DNA of 64,000 nt from an uncultured Prevotellaceae bacterium. GTDB lineage: Bacteria > Bacteroidota > Bacteroidia > Bacteroidales > Bacteroidaceae. Made by a program: the position numbers and the translations under genes. The notes under the pieces were generated by a model that had not been told where the DNA came from, searched no databases, and saw only the letters and a program-made list of their open reading frames with translations. The DNA lies in the NCBI GenBank assembly GCA_946188345.1, contig CAMHUI010000002.1, positions 1 to 64,000 of the forward strand, read 5' to 3'. Within the stretch, counting starts at the first letter, position 1, and the number at the start of each line of letters is the position of its first letter. This document shows positions 8,451 through 17,796 of the stretch, in pieces.

Positions 8451-11411
8451 ATGAAGAAACGTTTACTTATTGCAGTGCTGACCGTCTGTATGGGATGGAT
8501 GAGCACCAGTGTGTGGGCTCTCGACCAGAAGGAGGGAGTCTATCAGATTAACAATGCTGACGACCTCTTGGAATTCTCCAACCTGGTGATTTCCACTCCT
8601 GACGCCTCGGCCGTGCTGACAGCCGACATCGACCTGAACGGCAAGGACTACCAGCCCATCGGTATCGTGGGAGTGCCCTATACAGGAACCTTCGACGGCC
8701 AGGAACATCGTGTGAAGAACATGCTTCTTGAAGACGACAACGCCGAATATCTGGGTATGTTTGGTGTCATCAGCGGTGGCGCAGTCATCCGCAACATTAT
8801 CATCGACAAGACCTGCTACGTGTCGGGTAAGGGCTACTGCGCCGGACTCGTAGGCGGCACGAACGGTGGTGGCGAAGTGCTCATCGAGAACTGCGGTAAC
8901 GAGGGCGACGTCATGGTGACTGAAGCCAATGCTGGCGGTATCATGGGCGTCGACATGGGCAGCCAGGCCCACATGACCGTTCGTGGCTGCTGGAACACCG
9001 GTAGCATCGTCGGCGGACGCGAGAGTGCAACCATCTCCGGATGGCTCGGCGACAATCCCGTCATCATCGGATGCTATAACATCGGCGACGTGACCGGTGT
9101 CGACAATGAAGGTCGCGACCTCTTCCGCAGCAATGGTATCGGTAACGGTAAGATGGAGAAGTGCTTCTCGAAAGGCACGACACAGACCAACGTCAAGGAC
9201 ATCGATATGAGCACCGTGGCAACAGGTGCGCTGGCCTACCTCATGAACGGCAATACTTCTGCCGACCCCATCTGGTTCCAGAACCTCGACAACGGTAAGA
9301 CTGTCGACAACTATCCCGTATCCTTCAGCACCCACGGAACAGTCTATGCCGTAGGTACCCTGAACTGCGATGGCACACCTGCTGGCGACTCCAATAGTTT
9401 CTCCAACACCGATGCCTCGGTGCCCACACCTCACACCCTCGTCGACGGCATCTGCTCCGTCTGCGGATTTGTGGACATGAACTACCTGGCTCTCGGTGCT
9501 GACGGATTCTATTCGATTGCCAACGCCAAGGAACTCAATTGGTTTGCTCATGTCGTCAACGGTGGCGAGAACACCGTGAAGGCTCGTCTGACTGCCGATA
9601 TCGACTTCAGCGATTATACCCTTGAGAACGTGATGATTGGCCATGGCCAACGCTTCAAGGGCGTGTTCGACGGTCAGGAGCACAGCATCAACGTGAAATT
9701 TGTCCGCGATGAGAACGACGCAGCCCTTTTCTGCCACCTGGAAGGTGCCAATATCAAGAACCTCTTTGTGACTGGTGAAATTGAGTCGAGCGCCCAGTTT
9801 GCTGCTGGCCTGTTCGTAGACTCTTGGGGTGCAACCGTTATCGAAAACGTCGTTACGAAGGTTGACATCGTAGGAACTATGACCGGTGACGCTACCTATG
9901 GCGGAATCAGTGCCGTGGCTCACGACAACCTGACCGTCAGAAACTGCGCCGTCTTAGGCTCCATCCTCGCCGACAACTGTCATGGCATTGGCGGTATGGT
10001 AGGCTATACACACGGTGGAGGAAGCACACGCTTCATCAACTGTCTTGTCGCTGCTGCTGACATCTATGTGAATACGGCTGAGAACAACTCTATCATCTGC
10101 CGCAACAACCCGACCATCATCAACAGCTACTTCTTCGACTCCTTCGGAATGACCGAAGACAACGGCGCAGCCTATGCTGAGGAGAACACTGGTAAGACCG
10201 GCGAACTTTGCTTCGCACTCAACGGTAAGGTGAGCGGTGGAGAGAACTGGTTCCAGAACATCGGCGAGGACGACCTGCCTATACCCTTCGCAAGCCACAA
10301 GAAGGTCTATGCCATCGGCACGCTGAAGTGTAACGGTACGCCCGACAACCTGACCTACAGCAATACCGATGGTCAGCCCACACGTGCCGCTCACCAGTAC
10401 GATGCCAACGGTGTCTGCACCGTCTGCGACTCTCGTCTGGTCAAGACCGCCGAACAGCTGCAGATGGCAGCCGACGACATCAATCTCGGTGCATCAGCCG
10501 GAACCATAGACATCACTCTCGATGCTGACATCGATATGGGCGCACAACTTGACTTCCAGGGCATCGGAACGCGCGAGGCTCCATTTATGGGTAACTTCGA
10601 CGGACAGGGACATATCGTTTCAAATATGACCATCCAGACCACCGGAAGCAACAACCACGGACTCATTTCCGTCACCAAGGGCGATGTTACCGTGAAGAAC
10701 GTAACGGTCGACTCCTCCTGCTCTATCTCCCTCTACGAAGGCGGCTATGCAGCAGGTATCGTCGCTGCCACCATCGGAAGTGGTACCCTGCTCATCGAGA
10801 ACTGTGGAAACGAAGCCGAAGTCTACACCGAAGGACCTAACTCAGCCGGTATCTTTGGCGTGAGCGACCTGAGCCAGACTGCCGTCACCATTCGCAACTG
10901 CTACAACACTGGCGAAATTACCGGTCAGCGCGAAAGCGCAGGTATCTCCGGCTGGCTCGGCAACAATGCCGTCGTCGAGAACTGCTATAGCACGGGCTAT
11001 GTTACAGGCCTTGACGGAAATAACACCTTCGCACGTCAAAGCAGCGGAGCTCAGTTCATCAACTGCTATGAAACCATGGGCACTCAGGTTATTGCCATCG
11101 AAGATCTCGCTATCCTCGAAAGCGGTGAACTCTGCTACAAGCTCAATGGAAGCAAGAATGGTGTCGACCGCTTCTATCAGAACATCGGAACCGACAAGCA
11201 TCCCGTTCTCCACGGCTCGACAGCACTCGTCTACTTCGACGGTACCGACTATACCAACACGCCGACAGGTATCGAAGGCATCAGCGCCGGTCTTATCGAG
11301 AAGGGTGCCCAGCTCTTTACCATCAGCGGTGCACGCGTCAATGAGATGCAGAAGGGCGTCAATATCGTACGCATGGCCGATGGCAAGGTGAAGAAGTATA
11401 TCGTGAAGTAA
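8451..11411 (+). CDS. GLUG-motif-type secreted repeat protein with CxxC linkers
   Basis: A 986-residue exported protein: signal peptide at 1-24, then three long repeat units of about 320 residues. Each unit opens with the beta-helix signature ADID(L/F/M) followed by FDGQ(E/G)H (about residues 56-85, 385-415, 695-725) and contains GLUG-like strands such as CGNEGDVMVTEANAGGIMG. Between units lie short linkers with a CxxC pair: Cys335/Cys338 in GICSVCGF and Cys656/Cys659 in GVCTVCDS. The C-terminus (about 935-986) resembles the short sorting-type domain of Bacteroidetes exported proteins (LFTISGARVNE and KGVNIVRMADGKVKKYIVK). GLUG proteins are cell-surface or secreted adhesin-like beta-helices; the ligand is unknown. 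It is a single-gene unit with a strong terminator. Confidence 0.85.
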   Translation: MKKRLLIAVLTVCMGWMSTSVWALDQKEGVYQINNADDLLEFSNLVISTPDASAVLTADIDLNGKDYQPIGIVGVPYTGTFDGQEHRVKNMLLEDDNAEYLGMFGVISGGAVIRNIIIDKTCYVSGKGYCAGLVGGTNGGGEVLIENCGNEGDVMVTEANAGGIMGVDMGSQAHMTVRGCWNTGSIVGGRESATISGWLGDNPVIIGCYNIGDVTGVDNEGRDLFRSNGIGNGKMEKCFSKGTTQTNVKDIDMSTVATGALAYLMNGNTSADPIWFQNLDNGKTVDNYPVSFSTHGTVYAVGTLNCDGTPAGDSNSFSNTDASVPTPHTLVDGICSVCGFVDMNYLALGADGFYSIANAKELNWFAHVVNGGENTVKARLTADIDFSDYTLENVMIGHGQRFKGVFDGQEHSINVKFVRDENDAALFCHLEGANIKNLFVTGEIESSAQFAAGLFVDSWGATVIENVVTKVDIVGTMTGDATYGGISAVAHDNLTVRNCAVLGSILADNCHGIGGMVGYTHGGGSTRFINCLVAAADIYVNTAENNSIICRNNPTIINSYFFDSFGMTEDNGAAYAEENTGKTGELCFALNGKVSGGENWFQNIGEDDLPIPFASHKKVYAIGTLKCNGTPDNLTYSNTDGQPTRAAHQYDANGVCTVCDSRLVKTAEQLQMAADDINLGASAGTIDITLDADIDMGAQLDFQGIGTREAPFMGNFDGQGHIVSNMTIQTTGSNNHGLISVTKGDVTVKNVTVDSSCSISLYEGGYAAGIVAATIGSGTLLIENCGNEAEVYTEGPNSAGIFGVSDLSQTAVTIRNCYNTGEITGQRESAGISGWLGNNAVVENCYSTGYVTGLDGNNTFARQSSGAQFINCYETMGTQVIAIEDLAILESGELCYKLNGSKNGVDRFYQNIGTDKHPVLHGSTALVYFDGTDYTNTPTGIEGISAGLIEKGAQLFTISGARVNEMQKGVNIVRMADGKVKKYIVK

Positions 11412-11461
11412 GACTCCACACATGAGGCAAAAGGCCCCGTAAACGGCCTTAAAAAGCCTCT

Positions 11462-11514
11462 GACGACATAAAACCACGGGCTGCATAACCCCCGCAGTCC
11501 GTGGTTTTGTCGTT
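11462..11514 (+). terminator. Rho-independent terminator after the GLUG protein gene
   Basis: AAAACCACGG at 11470-11479 pairs with CCGTGGTTTT at 11499-11508, and the flanks ACGAC / GTCGT extend the stem; a T-rich run follows. Confidence 0.85.
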
Positions 11515-11574
11515 TTAACCCCATTTTTGCTGCATTTTAAGGCAAAAATATTTCGCTATTTCGCGTTTTTTTCG

Positions 11575-11582
11575 TATCTTTG
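11575..11582 (+). promoter_or_regulatory. gyrB promoter -7 box TATCTTTG
   Basis: TATCTTTG is followed 27 bp later by the ATG of gyrB. This box overlaps an in-frame TTG at 11580, so that codon cannot be the start. A weak TTTC lies 20 bp upstream as the -33 element. Confidence 0.75.
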
Positions 11583-11609
11583 CAACCTATAATAGAAGTA
11601 AAACAAGAA

Positions 11610-13580
11610 ATGGCAGAAAACATTCAAAACGAAACCAATTATTCCGCCAGTAATATTCAGGTACTGGAAGGACTGGAAGCCGTACGCAAGCGTCCGGCCA
11701 TGTATATCGGCGACATCTCAGAAAAAGGTCTGCACCATCTGGTCAACGAAACCGTCGACAACTCTATCGACGAGGCCATGGCAGGCTATTGCACCGACAT
11801 TGAAGTAACGATCAACGAAGATGAGTCCATCACCGTTCAGGATAACGGCCGAGGCATTCCCGTCGACGAGCATGAGAAGATGCACAAGTCGGCCCTCGAA
11901 GTCGTCATGACCGTGCTCCATGCCGGTGGTAAATTCGATAAAGGCTCTTACAAAGTGTCAGGCGGTCTGCATGGCGTTGGTGTGAGCTGCGTCAATGCCC
12001 TGTCGAGCCACATGACATCGCAGGTATTCCGCGATGGAAAGATCTATCAGCAGGAATATGAGCAGGGCAAGCCCCTCTATCCCGTGAAGGTCGTCGGCGA
12101 GACCACGCTGCGCGGTACCCGCCAGCAGTTCTGGCCAGACCCCACCGTATTCACCACCACCCACTACCAGTGGGACATCATTGCCCGCCGTATGCGTGAG
12201 CTGGCCTTCCTGAATGCCGGTATTAAGATAACCCTTACCGACCTGCGTCCCGATGAGCAGGGAAACACCCGTCAGGAAGTGTTCCATGCCAAGGACGGAC
12301 TGAAGGAATTCGTGCGTTACGTCGACCGTCACCGCACCCACCTCTTCGACGACGTCATCTATCTGAAGACCGAGAAGCAGGGTATCCCCATCGAAGTCGC
12401 CATCATGTATAACACCGACTATTCGGAGAATATCCACTCCTACGTCAATAATATCAATACGATAGAAGGCGGTACCCACCTTACTGGCTTCCGCATGGCT
12501 CTGACACGCACACTGAAGTCTTATGCCGATGCCGACCCGGTCATCTCGAAGAACATTGAGAAGGCAAAGATAGAGATTGCCGGTGAAGACTTCCGTGAAG
12601 GTCTTACAGCCGTTATCTCCATTAAGGTTGCCGAGCCTCAGTTCGAAGGTCAGACCAAGACAAAACTCGGAAACTCCGAGGTCGCCGGTGCCGTTCAGCA
12701 GGCAGTAGGCGAAGCCCTTTCGTATTATCTGGAAGAGCATCCGAAGGAGGCCAAGATGATTTGCGAGAAAGTGGTGCTGGCAGCTACGGCACGTATTGCC
12801 GCCCGCAAGGCTCGCGAAAGCGTTCAGCGCAAGAACCCGATGTCGGGTAGCGGACTGCCGGGTAAGTTGGCGGATTGCTCGAACAAAGACCCGAAGGCCT
12901 GTGAGATTTTCCTTGTCGAGGGTGACTCCGCCGGTGGCTCTGCCAAGCAAGGGCGCGACCGCTATACTCAGGCCATCCTGCCTCTCCGTGGTAAGATACT
13001 GAATGTGGAGAAAGTTCAGTGGCACCGCGTCTTTGAAGCTGAGTCGGTGATGAATATCATCCAGTCCATCGGCGTCCGTTTCGGTGTTGAGGGCGAAGGC
13101 GACCGTGAAGCCAACATCGAGAAGTTGCGCTACGATAAGATTATCATCATGACCGACGCCGATGTCGATGGCTCTCACATCGACACCCTCATCATGACAC
13201 TCTTCTATCGCTTCATGCCGAAGGTCATCCAAGACGGGCACCTCTACATCGCCACGCCGCCTCTCTACAAGTGCACATTCAAGAAGATTAGCGAGTATTG
13301 CTACACCGAGCAGCAGCGCCAGGCCTTTATTGACAAGTATGTGGCCGGCGACGAGAACAGCAACCAGCTGCACACCCAGCGCTACAAAGGTCTTGGTGAG
13401 ATGAATCCCGAACAGCTCTGGGAGACCACCATGGATCCTAAGACACGACTGCTGAAACAGGTGACTATCGAGAATGCTGCCGAAGCCGACGAGATCTTCT
13501 CCATGCTTATGGGCGACGATGTAGAGCCGCGCCGAGAGTTCATTGAGAAGAACGCTACCTACGCAAACATCGACGCTTAA
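11610..13580 (+). CDS. gyrB: DNA gyrase subunit B
   Basis: The 656-residue product is the ATPase/TOPRIM subunit of DNA gyrase, which with GyrA introduces negative supercoils. The GHKL ATPase starts with IQVLEGLEAVRKRPAMYIG, has the NSIDEAMAGY helix with the ATP-contacting Asn/Glu, and DNGRGIPV; the TOPRIM domain has EGDSAGGSAKQGRDR and the metal-binding TDADVDGSHI; the C-terminal block has QRYKGLGEMNPEQLW. The end RREFIEKNATYANIDA is that of GyrB rather than ParE. I start it at ATG 11610 because the in-frame region before it lies in the promoter. It is monocistronic, flanked by hairpins on both sides; gyrA is not in the window. Confidence 0.96.
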   Translation: MAENIQNETNYSASNIQVLEGLEAVRKRPAMYIGDISEKGLHHLVNETVDNSIDEAMAGYCTDIEVTINEDESITVQDNGRGIPVDEHEKMHKSALEVVMTVLHAGGKFDKGSYKVSGGLHGVGVSCVNALSSHMTSQVFRDGKIYQQEYEQGKPLYPVKVVGETTLRGTRQQFWPDPTVFTTTHYQWDIIARRMRELAFLNAGIKITLTDLRPDEQGNTRQEVFHAKDGLKEFVRYVDRHRTHLFDDVIYLKTEKQGIPIEVAIMYNTDYSENIHSYVNNINTIEGGTHLTGFRMALTRTLKSYADADPVISKNIEKAKIEIAGEDFREGLTAVISIKVAEPQFEGQTKTKLGNSEVAGAVQQAVGEALSYYLEEHPKEAKMICEKVVLAATARIAARKARESVQRKNPMSGSGLPGKLADCSNKDPKACEIFLVEGDSAGGSAKQGRDRYTQAILPLRGKILNVEKVQWHRVFEAESVMNIIQSIGVRFGVEGEGDREANIEKLRYDKIIIMTDADVDGSHIDTLIMTLFYRFMPKVIQDGHLYIATPPLYKCTFKKISEYCYTEQQRQAFIDKYVAGDENSNQLHTQRYKGLGEMNPEQLWETTMDPKTRLLKQVTIENAAEADEIFSMLMGDDVEPRREFIEKNATYANIDA

Positions 13581-13596
13581 AAGTCTATATCTCACA

Positions 13597-13628
13597 AGGC
13601 CTGTAGGATACTCAAAACCTGCAGGCCT
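13597..13628 (+). terminator. Terminator after gyrB
   Basis: AGGCCTGTAGG (13597-13607) pairs with CCTGCAGGCCT (13618-13628) with one mismatch and a 10-base loop, followed by an A/T-rich tract. Confidence 0.75.
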
Positions 13629-13749
13629 ATTTATTATTATATAACTCAACGTTCTTAAGTTATATAACGACCAAAAACTGTTGAGTAAAAACAATCCGAA
13701 GGTCGACAGAGTCAAAGTTAAATGAGAATAAACTAAATCTGAAAAAGTT

Positions 13750-14346
13750 ATGAAAAGAACAATGACATTATTTCTTCTTTTGGCCGCAGCCACAATGGCA
13801 ATGGCACAGGACTCGCGGCTGTTCATCCGAGGCGGTATCGGCGGGGCCGAATTTTGGCTTGAGAATGCAGAAGGAACAGAAAGTATCCTTGGCTATCACC
13901 TCGGCATTGGTGCAGAGCTGCCCTTCAAAAACACCAGTTGGGGATTACAACCCGTCGTTCAGTATATTGCCAAGGGGGCACAAGACGAAGACTCCAACCT
14001 GACCATGCATCTGAACTATCTGGAAGTACCCATCGACCTATACTATAAGACCGAGTGGGGTCAGAAGTGGGGCTTTAAGGCGGCCTTCGGACCGTATCTC
14101 TCTTATGGCACATTTGGTCAGACCGAGGTATCGAACGGCTCTGCCAAAGTCAGCGTCGACAGTTTCTCGGATGAACAGTTCAAGCGGATAGATGCAGGTC
14201 TGAACGTTGACCTCACCATCAGCGTCAATAAGTTTTTCTTTGGCATAAGTTACGACATGGGCTTTACACCGGTTCACAAGAAGTCGGACGGTGAAACATG
14301 GCCCTGTAACTACTCCGGTCTGTTCAGCATCGGTGTCTATCTATAA
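13750..14346 (+). CDS. Outer-membrane beta-barrel protein (PorT/OmpW-like small barrel)
   Basis: A 198-residue exported protein with a signal peptide (LFLLLAAATMAMAQ, about 1-20) and alternating strands rich in aromatic and Gly residues (RGGIGGAEFWL, NTSWGLQPVVQY, GFKAAFGPYLSYG, FFFGISYDMGF), ending in FSIGVYL as barrel proteins do. It resembles the outer-membrane beta-barrel domain common in Bacteroidetes, with eight to ten strands. Its role cannot be read from sequence. It ends only 7 bp before the GH95 gene, so it may be co-transcribed with the fucosidase. Confidence 0.8.
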   Translation: MKRTMTLFLLLAAATMAMAQDSRLFIRGGIGGAEFWLENAEGTESILGYHLGIGAELPFKNTSWGLQPVVQYIAKGAQDEDSNLTMHLNYLEVPIDLYYKTEWGQKWGFKAAFGPYLSYGTFGQTEVSNGSAKVSVDSFSDEQFKRIDAGLNVDLTISVNKFFFGISYDMGFTPVHKKSDGETWPCNYSGLFSIGVYL

Positions 14347-14353
14347 AAACATC

Positions 14354-16717
14354 ATGAAGAAACTGCTCATCCTCCTACTGACAATCGGCGCCGCTGGGAT
14401 TGCAATGGCCCAGCAGCTGCCCATGCGCTTGTGGTACGACCGCGAGGCAGCGTTCTTCGAAGAAGCCCTGCCCATTGGTAACGGACGATTAGGAGCCATG
14501 GTTTATGGCGGGGCAGACACAGACTCCCTGCAGCTCAACGACATAACCCTATGGACGGGCAAGCCCTGGGACCGCACGCTCCATGCCGATGCCCACCAGT
14601 GGATTGGGTCCATCCGCGAGGCCCTGTTCCGTGAAGATTATAAAGCTGCCGACTCACTTCAGCGCAAGATGCAAGGTCCTGATTCCGAGTGGTATATGCC
14701 GCTGGGAACCCTCGTTGTGAAAGACTTCAACGGCAAAAGCGGAAAGGCAGAGAACTACCGTCGCGAGCTTGATATTGACCATGCGCTGGCACGTGTCAGC
14801 TACGACCGCGACGGCGTTCACTATGAAAGAGAATACTTCGCTTCCTATCCTAACCGTCTGATAGTCATTCATCTGAAGGCATCCCAACCCAAGTCCTTAG
14901 CCTGTCTGGTGAGCCTTCGTTCGCTGCTGCCCCATCAGGTGGAACGTCGGGGCAACAACATGCTTCTCATGCGTGGTCATGCCGTGGGCGATTCGGCAGA
15001 GACTATCCATTTCTGCACGTTGGTCAAGGTAGACTGTGGCAAGCAGGGGCTCTGGGGGACCGACGATCAAGGAAACCTGCTTATCACGCAAGCCACCGAA
15101 GCTACCCTATATATAACCAACGAAACGTCGTTCAACGGCTTCGACAAACATCCCGTCCTTGAAGGCCTCGACATTGACGCGCTTATAGAGAAGGATGTAA
15201 AGACCATTGCCAAGCTTAAGTATAATAAGGTAAAGACTGCCCATATCAGAGACTATCAGCAGTTCTACAACCGCCTGACGCTCAACCTCGATGGCAGCAA
15301 GGCCAACGATTCTGTACCCACGGATGTCATGCTCAGGCAGTACACCGACCGCAACGAGCCCAACCGCTACCTTGAGACGCTCTACATGCAATATGGCCGC
15401 TACCTGCTCATCAGCAGTTCTCGGACGCCAGGAGTGCCGGCCAATCTGCAAGGTATCTGGAATCCTCATCTGAAGGCTCCCTGGCGAAGCAACTATACGA
15501 TGAACATCAACCTCGAGGAGAACTACTGGCCCGCTGAGGTCGCCAACCTCTCCGAGATGACGATGCCGCTGATTACCTTCGTCGAGCATCTTGCGAAGAA
15601 CGGCTCCTATGCAGCCCGCAACTACTACGGCATCCGTCGCGGCTGGTGCGCCTCCCATAACAGCGACATCTGGGCCATGGCCAATCCCGTGCAGGGCATG
15701 CCGCTGTGGGCCAACTGGAACATGAGCGGTGCCTGGCTGTGCATGTCGCTCTGGGACCACTATCTATTCACCCAAGATGCCGACTATCTCCGCACCACCG
15801 CTTGGCCGTTGATGAAGGGAGCTGCCGACTTCTGCCTCGACTGGCTCATCGAGAATCCCCTTCACCCCGAAGAACTTATCACCGCCCCTTCCACCTCGCC
15901 CGAGAATATGTATGTCACCTCCGACGGTTACCATGGCTCCACCTGCTATGGCGGCACAGCCGACCTTGCCATCATCCGCGAGCTGTTGGGCAATACCATT
16001 GTTGCCGCTACCGTCAGTGGCAGTTCTGCCGCCTCCTATCAACAGGCCCTGCAGCACCTCCATCCCTACACCGTCGGAAGCGAAGGCGATCTGAACGAGT
16101 GGTACTACGACTGGCGCGACCAAGACCCCAGGCACCGCCACCAGTCGCACCTCATTGGCCTCTATCCCGGCCGCAGCCTGTTGAAAGAAGCGCACTTGTC
16201 GAAGGCTGCCGAGCAGACGCTCATACAGAAGGGTGACCAGACCACTGGCTGGTCTACCGGCTGGCGCATCAACCTCTGGGCACGTCTGCACAACGCCTCG
16301 CAGGCCTATCACATCTACCGCAAGCTGCTCACCTATGTCTCGCCCGACAACTACCGCGGTGCCGACCGTCGCTCGTCAGGCGGAACCTACCCTAACCTCT
16401 TCGATGCCCATCCGCCTTTCCAGATTGACGGCAACTTCGGCGGCACGGCCGGAGTCTGCGAGATGCTCATCCAGTCGGCTGCCGATGCCGACGGGGCCAC
16501 CGTAGAACTCCTCCCAGCCCTGCCCGAGGAGTGGTCTGGCGGAACCGTGAAGGGTCTGAAGGCCCGTGGTGGCTATACCGTGGATATGACATGGCGAGCC
16601 GGACGCGTGACCGAGGCCACCATCAAGGCAGCCAAGCCTGGTCGCCTGCATCTTCTCTTCAATGGCCGGGAGGAGAACTACGAACTGAAATCCCATCAAT
16701 CGATAACTGTGAAATGA
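14354..16717 (+). CDS. Glycoside hydrolase family 95 (alpha-L-fucosidase / alpha-galactosidase type)
   Basis: A 787-residue secreted or periplasmic enzyme with a signal peptide (1-20). The N-terminal module begins with LWYDREAAFFEEALPIGNGRLGAMVYGG, the classic start of GH95; the (alpha/alpha)6 core carries LQGIWNPHLKAPWRSNYTMNINLEENYWPAE, where the Asn residues help activate water, TAPSTSPEN with the probable acid Glu, and HPPFQIDGNFGGTAGVCEML with the Asp. GH95 enzymes invert and mostly remove alpha-1,2-linked L-fucose, with some L-galactose activity. I start at ATG 14354, which gives a clean signal peptide; an upstream in-frame extension overlaps the previous gene. Its stop overlaps the next start (ATGA). 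Confidence 0.93.
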   Translation: MKKLLILLLTIGAAGIAMAQQLPMRLWYDREAAFFEEALPIGNGRLGAMVYGGADTDSLQLNDITLWTGKPWDRTLHADAHQWIGSIREALFREDYKAADSLQRKMQGPDSEWYMPLGTLVVKDFNGKSGKAENYRRELDIDHALARVSYDRDGVHYEREYFASYPNRLIVIHLKASQPKSLACLVSLRSLLPHQVERRGNNMLLMRGHAVGDSAETIHFCTLVKVDCGKQGLWGTDDQGNLLITQATEATLYITNETSFNGFDKHPVLEGLDIDALIEKDVKTIAKLKYNKVKTAHIRDYQQFYNRLTLNLDGSKANDSVPTDVMLRQYTDRNEPNRYLETLYMQYGRYLLISSSRTPGVPANLQGIWNPHLKAPWRSNYTMNINLEENYWPAEVANLSEMTMPLITFVEHLAKNGSYAARNYYGIRRGWCASHNSDIWAMANPVQGMPLWANWNMSGAWLCMSLWDHYLFTQDADYLRTTAWPLMKGAADFCLDWLIENPLHPEELITAPSTSPENMYVTSDGYHGSTCYGGTADLAIIRELLGNTIVAATVSGSSAASYQQALQHLHPYTVGSEGDLNEWYYDWRDQDPRHRHQSHLIGLYPGRSLLKEAHLSKAAEQTLIQKGDQTTGWSTGWRINLWARLHNASQAYHIYRKLLTYVSPDNYRGADRRSSGGTYPNLFDAHPPFQIDGNFGGTAGVCEMLIQSAADADGATVELLPALPEEWSGGTVKGLKARGGYTVDMTWRAGRVTEATIKAAKPGRLHLLFNGREENYELKSHQSITVK

Positions 16718-17649
16718 TGATGTCCCGACTCCGCCTGCTCTCACTGCTGTTGTGGTCTGTTCTGACGGCCACGGCACAGTCCGACTTCCGCACCCCCTGG
16801 ATCTCCTGTTCCTCGCTCGATGCAGGTCAGCATGCCTGGTTCCGCGAGACCGTGGTGCTCGACGAGCAGCCTGCCCAGGCTTTGCTCCAGGTTACCACCG
16901 GCGGCTACGTGCAGGTTTATGTCAACGAGCGCAATGTCTCCACCGCCGTCAGGCTGCCCTATCGGCTGGATGCCACCGACGATGCCCCCATGGCTGTCGT
17001 CGAAGACATCACGCGCTTCCTTGGAGCAGGTCGCAACGTCATCGCCATTCATTATGCGCCCCTCTCGCTGCTGGCCAGCCAGCGCCATCAGGTTGCCGCC
17101 AGCCTCTGGGGATGCTATCGCAACGGCTCGCCCTTCTCGCTGTCTACCGACGACGACTGGCTCTGCCGTCCGGCCACCAGCCGTCTGAACAATCGTGGCG
17201 ACGAGACTATCGACGGTCGTCAGCAGGGACCCAAATGGTGTGGCAGTGACCTTGACGTGGCCTGCTGGTTGCCCGTAGAGTCCCATCCCGAGGCTTTCGG
17301 CGAAGACGACTATGAAGAGCCCGAGGACTGCAGCCCGGCCGACCACATGGCCCTTATCGTCAAGCCTGCACACGTCATCCCTACCCATGACGGCCTCAGT
17401 TGCGTCTTCAACCAGGGCTTCGAGGGGTGGATTCGCATCACCCTGCGCAAGGCCAAGGCCGGGGAACGCATACGTATCGACGACACGGAGTATATCTGCA
17501 GCGGACAGTTTGACGAGCAGGCCTGTCCCCGCTTCGTTATCCGGCCTCACCGCATCGTCCACATCTCGGGCGACAGCCGCTTCCTGCCCAGCCAGGTTGC
17601 CAACATCGAGGGCATCGCCGTCAGTCCCCGATGGAACGCAGGCTTTTAG
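16714..17649 (+). CDS. Exported sugar-binding beta-sandwich protein (rhamnosidase N-domain-like), no catalytic domain
   Basis: A 311-residue exported protein starting at the ATGA overlap with the GH95 stop, with a signal peptide (LLSLLLWSVLTATAQ). Residues about 20-120 resemble the jelly-roll N-terminal domain of alpha-L-rhamnosidases and GH2-type enzymes: HAWFRETVVL, then GYVQVYVNERNVS, then VVEDITRFLGAGRNVIAIHYAPLS. The remainder (130-311) is another beta-rich domain without recognisable catalytic residues. The lack of an (alpha/alpha)6 catalytic domain makes it an accessory carbohydrate-binding protein rather than an enzyme, by inference. Translational coupling with GH95 suggests both act on the same glycan. 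Confidence 0.65.
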   Translation: MMMSRLRLLSLLLWSVLTATAQSDFRTPWISCSSLDAGQHAWFRETVVLDEQPAQALLQVTTGGYVQVYVNERNVSTAVRLPYRLDATDDAPMAVVEDITRFLGAGRNVIAIHYAPLSLLASQRHQVAASLWGCYRNGSPFSLSTDDDWLCRPATSRLNNRGDETIDGRQQGPKWCGSDLDVACWLPVESHPEAFGEDDYEEPEDCSPADHMALIVKPAHVIPTHDGLSCVFNQGFEGWIRITLRKAKAGERIRIDDTEYICSGQFDEQACPRFVIRPHRIVHISGDSRFLPSQVANIEGIAVSPRWNAGF

Positions 17650-17749
17650 TAGTCCGCCCCACAGGATTGATGGTGTTTCTTGCCGAAAAAAGAACTTGGG
17701 GGAGACAATGATTTCTTACTAAAAAGTTTTCATTTCCGACTTTTTTGCG

Positions 17750-17757
17750 TATATTTG
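17750..17757 (+). promoter_or_regulatory. -7 box TATATTTG of the AraC gene
   Basis: TATATTTG lies 39 bp before the chosen AraC start codon; the longer open frame upstream spans this promoter and is therefore not used. Confidence 0.6.
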
Positions 17758-17796
17758 CAGCAGAAAACAGTAAGAAACGCAAAATCATCGGAAATT

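Noticed and set aside
11580..11609. TTG start for gyrB at 11580
   Set aside because: It lies inside the -7 box TATCTTTG; ATG 11610 matches the family start.
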